From positions 169,514 through 233,513 of the forward strand of contig JACPIM010000002.1 in assembly GCA_016188045.1 (NCBI GenBank): a stretch of DNA of 64,000 nt, in the 5' to 3' direction. The DNA comes from Candidatus Woesearchaeota archaeon. GTDB taxonomy: Archaea; Nanobdellota; Nanobdellia; SCGC-AAA011-G17; JACPIM01. A model generated the notes under the pieces. That model did not search any database and had not been told where the DNA came from. It was given only the letters and a program-made list of their open reading frames with translations. A program made the translations under genes and the position numbers. Below, piece after piece: positions 38,913 through 46,091 of this stretch (position 1 is the stretch's first letter; every line of letters starts with the position of its first letter).

Positions 38913-39479
38913 ATGCCTATATTTACTTTAATAGAAATATTTTATTTGATAGTCTTAGTTGGATCAATAGGCTATATTTTTTCCGGCTTTATAAAAGATC
39001 CAGCATCAAGATATCTTTCAGGTTTTAATTGGAGAGATTTCAGATTTGCTTTATTAGTTGCAGCCCCAGGAATAATACTCCACGAATTATTGCATAAATT
39101 TGTAGCAATATTTTTTGGTTTAGTAGCAAATTTCTATATTTTTTGGTCAGGTTTAGGAATAGCTGTTTTTTTAAAATTAATTTCTTCGCCATTTTTAATT
39201 ATCGCTCCAGGTTATGTTTATATAACAGGAGATTCAACTCCTTTGCAATCAGCCGTAATATCATTTGCAGGACCATTTGCAAATTTACTGTTATGGTTTA
39301 TTGCTTATCTAATTTTAAATAATGCAAAAAATTTATCAAGACAGAAAGCAATTTTTCTTTATTTAACCAAGAAAATTAATTTAACTTTATTTATATTCAA
39401 TATGATCCCAATACCACCACTAGATGGGTTTAATTTTATTTATAGTCTGTTTACTTACGTTTCTTCTTTTTCATCTTAA
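38913..39479 (+). CDS. M50-like membrane zinc metalloprotease
   Basis: IILHELLHKFVAIFFG (HExxH in TM) and NMIPIPPLDGFN. Confidence 0.85.
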   Translation: MPIFTLIEIFYLIVLVGSIGYIFSGFIKDPASRYLSGFNWRDFRFALLVAAPGIILHELLHKFVAIFFGLVANFYIFWSGLGIAVFLKLISSPFLIIAPGYVYITGDSTPLQSAVISFAGPFANLLLWFIAYLILNNAKNLSRQKAIFLYLTKKINLTLFIFNMIPIPPLDGFNFIYSLFTYVSSFSS

Positions 39480-40092
39480 TTTTCTTTTTCAATTTATTAA
39501 TCTTTTTCACTTTCTTTTTTTTCACAATCCTGGTAAGTTTTCTTTCTTTTACAAGTTTGATTTCCATGGCTTGTAATAAATGAATTTCCTCATTTAGCCT
39601 ATTAATCAATTTCTCCATATTCTGTCTTGTTTTTACATTATTTTCATTTACTAAATGCTGATCGCATTCTGGACATCTAAACGAATATTCCATTGCGGTT
39701 TCATGATTGGCTCTAACATGTTTATCAGGGCATATGAAATATACTCCGGATTCTTCATTAGCTAACTTATTCTTTATTTTGTTTAACATATCTGTCTTCA
39801 GTTTAATAGACAAGTTCCTTAATTCTAGCATATTTAATGTCCAATAATAAACATACCATCCCTTTTTCTTATCCTTTTTTCTAGTAAAATAAACTAAATT
39901 GTAATTATTTAGCCTGTAAAGCATATTTCTAACATGATTTACAGTAATATTTAATTTCTCAGCAATTTTAAATTCAGAGACATTAGACTTATTTTTAATC
40001 AATTCGACTAAGGGCACAATATCATTGCCGGCAATTTCTTCAACAATTTCATTGAGAATTTTATCTATTTTTCCAGTATCTTCATTAGCCAT
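39451..40092 (-). CDS. tfe: Transcription factor E (TFE alpha), with Lys-rich C-terminal tail
   Basis: FKIAEKLNITVNHVRNMLYRLNNYNLVYFTRKKDKKKGWYVYYW; zinc ribbon YFICPDKHVR...FRCPECDQHL; tail KINKLKKKIKMKKKKRK. Confidence 0.9.
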   Translation of the reverse strand: MANEDTGKIDKILNEIVEEIAGNDIVPLVELIKNKSNVSEFKIAEKLNITVNHVRNMLYRLNNYNLVYFTRKKDKKKGWYVYYWTLNMLELRNLSIKLKTDMLNKIKNKLANEESGVYFICPDKHVRANHETAMEYSFRCPECDQHLVNENNVKTRQNMEKLINRLNEEIHLLQAMEIKLVKERKLTRIVKKKKVKKINKLKKKIKMKKKKRK

Positions 40093-40127
40093 ATAACAGA
40101 AAGGATTAATAGAATATATAAATTTAC

Positions 40128-40667
40128 TTATCTGTTTTTAACATAAAAACCATAAACTAAACCAAAAAATAACCCACCCAAATGAGCAAAACTGCCTATA
40201 TTGCTTAATGGATCTAGTGCTCTTATAGTATCTTGAATAGCCCATATAATACCAGCCAACCACATAGGAATAGGCATAAAATTCATCCAAATAGTCATTT
40301 TAGGTCTTAATACAGTTAATGTTCCTAAAACACCAAAAATAGCTCCAGAAGCCCCTAAAGAAGAATTATAAAAAATTATACCGGGTATATTAGCAAAAAT
40401 TCCACCAATGAAAAATAAAAATAAAAACTTTTTACTTCCAATAAGGTTTTCTAATATGCTGCCAAACAAAGCCAAGGCAAATCCATTCAACATTAAATGA
40501 GCTAAACTTCCATGTAAAAATATGCTTGTTATTAAAGTCCATGGTTTTGAAAAGACTTCAGAACTATTTAAGACAAATAATTCTGTAAAATTTTTAAAAA
40601 TTAATTGGATTATAAAGATTAAAACTAAAATTACTGTTATTTTTAACGCATAATACCTATTTTTCAT
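40128..40667 (-). CDS. Rhomboid family intramembrane serine protease
   Basis: SIFLHGSLAHLMLNGFALALFG, SLGASGAIFGVLG, FAHLGGLFFGLVYG. Confidence 0.93.
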   Translation of the reverse strand: MKNRYYALKITVILVLIFIIQLIFKNFTELFVLNSSEVFSKPWTLITSIFLHGSLAHLMLNGFALALFGSILENLIGSKKFLFLFFIGGIFANIPGIIFYNSSLGASGAIFGVLGTLTVLRPKMTIWMNFMPIPMWLAGIIWAIQDTIRALDPLSNIGSFAHLGGLFFGLVYGFYVKNR

Positions 40668-40755
40668 TAAAAAATATAAAAAAAGAGAAGCTTATAAAGC
40701 TTCATATTAAAATAATCTATTTTTCCTTTTCCGCAAGCGCTTTTCCTAAAGGAGC

Positions 40756-41499
40756 TCATTTCAACTCAAAAACAACACTAACACTGGCTCTAGTTTCAAG
40801 TTCTTGTGGATTTATCTGCGGCGCTGCAGCAATTTCTGCCTTGGCTTCCATTGCCATACCACCTTCAAAAAATCTATACGGTTGGTAATAATAGTCTTGT
40901 GCATTTACTGAAACTATCTTCCCAAGTTTTACACCTAATCCACTGGCAGTAGCTTCTGCTTTTTCTCTAGCATCTTTAGAAGCTTTTTCCAAAGCATCTT
41001 TCTTGGCAGTGGCTTCTCTCTCGTTTGATAATCCAAACTGTATACTATCAACTCTATTCACTCCAGATTCAACTCCAACATCAATTATTTTTCCGAGTAA
41101 ACTAAAGTCATCAGTTTTTACTTTTATAGTATTCGTTGTTTTATATCCTTTTAATCTTTGTTTTCCACCACTCCAATCGTAATCCGGATAAATATTGTAA
41201 TTTATTGTTTCAATATCACTATCTCTAATCCCAATTATCTTTAAAGAACTCATTACTCTATCACTAATAATGCTATTTTCAGTTTTACTCTCATCAGCAG
41301 TGTCTTTCAAAGTTTCAACTGTAAGATAAACAGAAGACTCATCAGGCATTACTTTTGTCTCTGAATTTCCTGTAGCACTTATAGTATTCCTTTCATCAGG
41401 AACAACACTGCTTGGTCCAGTAAAAGGTTTAAATGCTAAAACCAAAACAGCAATAACCAATCCAATTACAGCTATTACAGCTATTACATTGCTATTCAT
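40756..41499 (-). CDS. SIMPL (DUF541) domain protein
   Basis: ISATGNSETKVMPDESSVYLTVETLKDTADESKTEN; GYKTTNTIKVKTDDFSLLGKIIDVGVESGVNRVDSIQFGLS. Confidence 0.9.
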   Translation of the reverse strand: MNSNVIAVIAVIGLVIAVLVLAFKPFTGPSSVVPDERNTISATGNSETKVMPDESSVYLTVETLKDTADESKTENSIISDRVMSSLKIIGIRDSDIETINYNIYPDYDWSGGKQRLKGYKTTNTIKVKTDDFSLLGKIIDVGVESGVNRVDSIQFGLSNEREATAKKDALEKASKDAREKAEATASGLGVKLGKIVSVNAQDYYYQPYRFFEGGMAMEAKAEIAAAPQINPQELETRASVSVVFELK

Positions 41500-42107
41500 T
41501 TTTTTAACCTCCAATTAACTATTAAATATATTAAAATAGAAAATGTAACACCAAGTAAAAACCACAAAGCAACATTTGGCAAGTTAATTTTTGAAATAAT
41601 TTCCTGCATTGCTTGAGGAGCCACTTCAGGAGCTACTTTCATCATAGCTCCGGCACTAGTAGATTCAACTACCTGTTCATTAACATTATTCACAACAGTA
41701 CTGCTAACAACAGCAAAAGGTTTGTAGAAATAATTTATCAATCCAGCAGCACCAATTCCTAATATTAACATAATAAAAACATCTTTTAATTTTTCTTTTA
41801 AAATTGAACTTTTTTTTGTTGAAATTATAATGTGTTTATTTGCTAACTTATAAATATCCATCTGCCTTCCTTTAGGGCTCCACCTAAATTCTTTGCTCTC
41901 CACTAATCCATTTTCAATTAGATTTTTCATATTATAATCAACCGTACTTATAGGAACATTCAAGTCTTTGCTGATTTCAGAAGCAGTAGCTTCATTTTTT
42001 TCAGATAAGTAATCCAATATTTTTCTAGCAGTGTCATTGCTAATAACCTCAGCTAATTTCTTAGCTTTCTCTTCTTCCAATGAAACCATAATAAACTTAT
42101 CTGCCAT
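41496..42107 (-). CDS. ArsR-like HTH domain protein with C-terminal TMs
   Basis: NDTARKILDYLSEKNEATASEISKDLNVPISTVDYNMKNLIENGLVES; hydrophobic C-terminus. Confidence 0.8.
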   Translation of the reverse strand: MADKFIMVSLEEEKAKKLAEVISNDTARKILDYLSEKNEATASEISKDLNVPISTVDYNMKNLIENGLVESKEFRWSPKGRQMDIYKLANKHIIISTKKSSILKEKLKDVFIMLILGIGAAGLINYFYKPFAVVSSTVVNNVNEQVVESTSAGAMMKVAPEVAPQAMQEIISKINLPNVALWFLLGVTFSILIYLIVNWRLKK

Positions 42108-42167
42108 ATAAAAATCTAAGAAAAAACAACTATATAAATATTATCTTAACTTCAAATCTAACTGAAG

Positions 42168-42575
42168 TTATAAACCATATTGTGCTCTAGCTTCTTCATA
42201 AACACGAACAATATCAGGATCTCCATATTCCCCTATTGCCTTCCTTATTTCTACATCAGTAAAATACTGTCTCCTCCATTCCCTTCTTATTGCTATTCCT
42301 TCTCCATTACACAAATGTTTACCTATTTTTTCTAGATAAGTAATATCTGGGAACTGGCCACCAGTATTCTCAATCTGAGGATCAAATAATACTCTTCCTT
42401 TTTCATCAATACCACCAACTGATTGATTTACTGCTATTCTGTAAACTCCACCAACATCATTAACTAAAGCCTCAAGCAAGTAATATCTTCCGTTACTTCT
42501 ATCACGAGTACCCTTCTTTTCTGGCCACAATCTTGAAAACGTAACCGTTTCCTTATTCATTTTTGTTCTCCTCAT
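42168..42575 (-). CDS. Hypothetical protein
   Basis: 135-aa ORF. Confidence 0.5.
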   Translation of the reverse strand: MRRTKMNKETVTFSRLWPEKKGTRDRSNGRYYLLEALVNDVGGVYRIAVNQSVGGIDEKGRVLFDPQIENTGGQFPDITYLEKIGKHLCNGEGIAIRREWRRQYFTDVEIRKAIGEYGDPDIVRVYEEARAQYGL

Positions 42576-42777
42576 CTAGTAATCTTTCTAAATAAGACAC
42601 CAATCATATAGTGAATGATGTCAAAGCCCTTTAAGCTAAGACCACTAGAACTAAAGCTACCACTAACAAAATCTTTATTATGGGATTATTAGCGGTTTTC
42701 ATACCATAAACTACGTTTTAAGTATTTTTAAACTTTTTGAAAAGGTTTTTAAATTAAAATAAACCACTAAATAATAT

Positions 42778-42908
42778 GGGCCTGTAGCTCAGCTTGGAAA
42801 TAAGGATTGCATCCTTATCAACCTGCAAACTTATTAAGCAAATAGAGCACCAGCCTTCTAATTCAGGAGGCAAGCTGGGGGTCGTCGGTTCAAATCCGAT
42901 CGGGCCCG
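42778..42908 (+). tRNA. tRNA-Arg(TCT) with two introns (D-loop 42798..42841; anticodon loop 42861..42872)
   Basis: Acceptor GGGCCTG/CGGGCCC, D-stem GCTC/GAGC, anticodon stem CCAGC/GCTGG with loop CTTCTA-A, T-arm GTCGG-TTCAAAT-CCGAT; both introns form bulge-helix-bulge. Confidence 0.9.
42798..42826 (-). repeat. Dispersed palindromic element copy C (within tRNA D-loop intron)
   Basis: Minus strand GCAGGTTGATAAGGATGCAATCCTTATTT; compare GGGTTGATAAGGATTTACCCTTAT at 29260. Confidence 0.45.
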
Positions 42909-43020
42909 TTTTTACACTTTTCAAATTAAAACAGTTTTAATCTAAAGTGAGCAATATCTTAATTAAAATATATTTCACAAATTAATAATAGTTATAAAAG
43001 ACTTAATTTACTGAAAATTA

Positions 43021-44532
43021 ATGATTCAAGAAATAGCTTCTGGTTTATCAGCAGAGGAATTATTTGAAAGAGGAATCGGGCTGTCTTATTCAGATTTTAC
43101 AACTCTCAATACTAACTTTGCTAATACAGATAGGAAGGATATTTCTTTAGAAACCGAATTAGGTAAAGGAATAAAACTACAAACCCCCATAATTGCCTCT
43201 CCAATGGATACGGTAACTAGTGATAAACTTTGTATTGCTTTGGCTTTACAAGGAGGTATAGGGGCAATACATTATAATCATAAAGGAGAAGATGGAAAAC
43301 CAAGTATAGATATGCAAGTTAAGGAAATTGTTAGAGTTAAAAGATTTCAGAATGGATTTATCGAGAACCCAGTTACTATATCACCAGATATGACAATTGC
43401 ACAGGCAATTGAAGTTGGAGAAAAAAATAGAATAGGTGATTGGGTTATCAGGACTTTTCCTGTAACTGCTGATGGTAATACCAACGGAAGGTTAGTAGGC
43501 CTACTAAGAAAATATGATTATTTCAGAGGATCAAGAACAGATCTAAAAGTAAGAGACAGAATGATATTTTTGGAAAAGTTAGTTGTAGCAGAGTATCCAG
43601 TTACTCTAGATAGAGCAAAAGAGATTTTATGGGAGAACCATATATCATCACTACCAATAGTTGATGGTGTTTGTAATCTTAAATATCTAGTGACAAGAAG
43701 AGATATTGAAAAAAGTGAACAATATCCTCTAGCTACAAAGGATGCTAATAACAGGTTAAGAGTTATTTTTGCAGTTGATACACGGCCAGATGCACATGAA
43801 AGATTAGATCTTGGATTTGCTGCTGGTGCAGATGGAGTTATAGTTGATACTTCACAAGGTTTCACCAAATATGCAAGAGATATGATAAGATATATAAAAA
43901 ATAAATTTCCAGACAAATTATTAATAGGAGGAAATATATCCACAAGAGAGGCAGCAAAGTTTCTGGCTGAAGAGGGAATTGACGCATACCGCAATGGTCA
44001 AGGTTCTGGATCAATATGTACAACAGCTGGAGCAATTGGTATTGCTCGTTCACCAGCAACAGCAGTTTATGAATGTTCAAAATTATTAGTTGATACAAAT
44101 GTTAGAACCATAGCAGACGGCGGATTAAGAGAAGTAGGAGATATTTTTAAAGCAATTGCGATTGGCGCACATTGTGCAATGCTTGGAAATTTACTTGCTG
44201 GGACAGAAGAAAGTCCGGGAGAAGTTATAATAGATCGTGAAACAGGACTACCAACCAAAGTTTATAGGGGAATGGGGTCTGCTGAAGCCAATGTTGGTTC
44301 TTGTAGAGGTTATACGCGACTTCCAGAAGGAATACTAGCAAGGGTAAAATATAGGGGCAGTATTCATATGTGGGTTCCATTAATCCGTGATGGGTTAATT
44401 CATGCCCTCGAAGTACAAGATTGTGGGAACATAGCTGAACTTCATAGAAAAATGTATGCAGGAGAACTAAGGTTTGATAAAGAAAATCAACAGTCACACG
44501 ATGAAAGAAAAAGGAGTAATTTATTTTTATAA
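43021..44532 (+). CDS. guaB: IMP dehydrogenase
   Basis: TPIIASPMDTVTSDKLCIALALQGGIGAIHYN, CBS domains, GQGSGSICTTAG active-site Cys loop, ADGGLREVGDIFKAIAIGA. Confidence 0.96.
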   Translation: MIQEIASGLSAEELFERGIGLSYSDFTTLNTNFANTDRKDISLETELGKGIKLQTPIIASPMDTVTSDKLCIALALQGGIGAIHYNHKGEDGKPSIDMQVKEIVRVKRFQNGFIENPVTISPDMTIAQAIEVGEKNRIGDWVIRTFPVTADGNTNGRLVGLLRKYDYFRGSRTDLKVRDRMIFLEKLVVAEYPVTLDRAKEILWENHISSLPIVDGVCNLKYLVTRRDIEKSEQYPLATKDANNRLRVIFAVDTRPDAHERLDLGFAAGADGVIVDTSQGFTKYARDMIRYIKNKFPDKLLIGGNISTREAAKFLAEEGIDAYRNGQGSGSICTTAGAIGIARSPATAVYECSKLLVDTNVRTIADGGLREVGDIFKAIAIGAHCAMLGNLLAGTEESPGEVIIDRETGLPTKVYRGMGSAEANVGSCRGYTRLPEGILARVKYRGSIHMWVPLIRDGLIHALEVQDCGNIAELHRKMYAGELRFDKENQQSHDERKRSNLFL

Positions 44533-44535
44533 ATA

Positions 44536-45966
44536 ATGTCTCTAGATAAATTATTAGATAATATAAGAATTTTAGCAGTTGTCTGTAATCAATTTGGAGA
44601 TTCAGGAAAAGGAAAGTTTGTAGACTATTTTTCATCAAATTGGGCAAATGTTGTAGCAAGAGGTACTGGCGGAAATAATGCAGGCCACACAATAATAGTC
44701 AATGGAAGGGAAAAAGTATTCCACTTGCTACCAGTAGGTGTTGCTTATGATTCTAGTGGTGTAATTAGCATACTAGGAAATGGAATGGTTTTAGATGTTA
44801 AAGTTTTAGCTGAAGAGTTAGATGAATTAGATAATGAAGGAGCAACGTATAATCACCTCAGAATAAGCGAGGATGCAACTGTAATAATGCCTTGGCATAT
44901 TGCAATTGATCAAGCAAAAAATCAATCACAAAAAGATGGTGGAATCGGTTCAACAGGAAGAGGAATAGGTCCAGCATATGCAGATAAAGTTGCCAGAAAA
45001 GCAGTAAAAATAAGGGATTTATTTAATACTGACACTTTAGTTAAAAAAGTTTTAAAGTTGTCAGAGATTTATCCAGATCAAAATATAAACGCAAAGGATT
45101 TAGTTGAATACATTCTGCCATTTGTACCTAGAATAAAACCATTTGTTAGAGATACAGTAACTGAAATGCATCAGTTCGTAAGGGAAGGTAAAAAGATATT
45201 ATTAGAGGGAGCACAAGGATTATTACTAAGCATAGAACACGGCGTAGATCCTTATGTAACTTCATCAGACTGTTCTTTAAATGGAACTGCTTCTGGTGTA
45301 GGATTGCCAGCAAATGCAGTTGACCTCTCAATAGGATTAATAAAATTCCCATTTATGACGCGAGTAGGTGGCGGACCATTTCCAACAGAAATTGGAGGAT
45401 TAAGATCTGAAAAACATTGTGGTGAGGGATTTACTAAAAAAGATGAATTAGAAAGGTTTGGAATAAAATATGAAATACAAGATGGTAAAATCAAGTATAA
45501 TCCAAAAGATGAAAAAATACTGCAAATGATGAATTCACAAGACACCTTCATAAAAGGTATAGGAATAAGGCTTGCAGCCGGAGAATATGGAGCTACTACT
45601 GGGCGCCCAAGAAGAGTAGGATGTACAGATGCGGTTGCAGCAAGATATGCCGTAGGCATTAATGGACCAATAATGGCGCTAACCAAAGTTGATTGTATGT
45701 CAGGAGCAGATAGTTTTAATATCTGTTATGATTACCAAATTGATGCTCAAAGAGATTTGCGATTCAAGAGAGATGCAGCTTATTTAAGAAAAATTACTCC
45801 TCAATATCAAATATATGGCGGATATGGCAAAATTAATTCAGCTGGAATATTTAAGGATTTACCTGCAAGATTAATGGATGCTATAAGGGATTTTGAAATA
45901 TTCACAAGTGGCAAGGTAGTTGTTGTTTCTACTGGGCCAGAGAAAGAACAAACAATAGTAAGATAA
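44536..45966 (+). CDS. purA: Adenylosuccinate synthetase
   Basis: NQFGDSGKGKFVDYFSSNWANVVARGTGGNNAGHTI; STGRGIGPAYADKVARKAVKIRDL; EGAQGLLLSIEHGVDPYVTSSDC. Confidence 0.96.
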   Translation: MSLDKLLDNIRILAVVCNQFGDSGKGKFVDYFSSNWANVVARGTGGNNAGHTIIVNGREKVFHLLPVGVAYDSSGVISILGNGMVLDVKVLAEELDELDNEGATYNHLRISEDATVIMPWHIAIDQAKNQSQKDGGIGSTGRGIGPAYADKVARKAVKIRDLFNTDTLVKKVLKLSEIYPDQNINAKDLVEYILPFVPRIKPFVRDTVTEMHQFVREGKKILLEGAQGLLLSIEHGVDPYVTSSDCSLNGTASGVGLPANAVDLSIGLIKFPFMTRVGGGPFPTEIGGLRSEKHCGEGFTKKDELERFGIKYEIQDGKIKYNPKDEKILQMMNSQDTFIKGIGIRLAAGEYGATTGRPRRVGCTDAVAARYAVGINGPIMALTKVDCMSGADSFNICYDYQIDAQRDLRFKRDAAYLRKITPQYQIYGGYGKINSAGIFKDLPARLMDAIRDFEIFTSGKVVVVSTGPEKEQTIVR

Positions 45967-46013
45967 TTCTAAAAGAGTAAAAATTAGAATATTCTAAGTT
46001 TTTTATTTTCTTT

Positions 46014-46087
46014 AGGATAGTAGTCTAGCTTGGTAAGATTCACACCCAAGTACATGCAAATCCAGGTTCAAATCTTAGCAACCCAAG
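46014..46087 (+). other. Degenerate tRNA-like sequence
   Basis: GGATAGTAGTCTAGCTTGGTAAGATTCACACCCAAGTACATGCAAATCCAGGTTCAAATCTTAGCAACCCA: D-arm and T-loop resemblance, but acceptor and anticodon stems do not pair. Confidence 0.35.
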
Positions 46088-46091
46088 TTAG

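Noticed and set aside
42631-42702. 23-aa minus-strand hydrophobic peptide (MKTANNPIIKILLVVALVLVVLA)
   Set aside because: Too short to support as a gene without conservation evidence.
43518-45686. Antisense ORFs opposite guaB/purA
   Set aside because: Shadow ORFs of conserved coding sequence.
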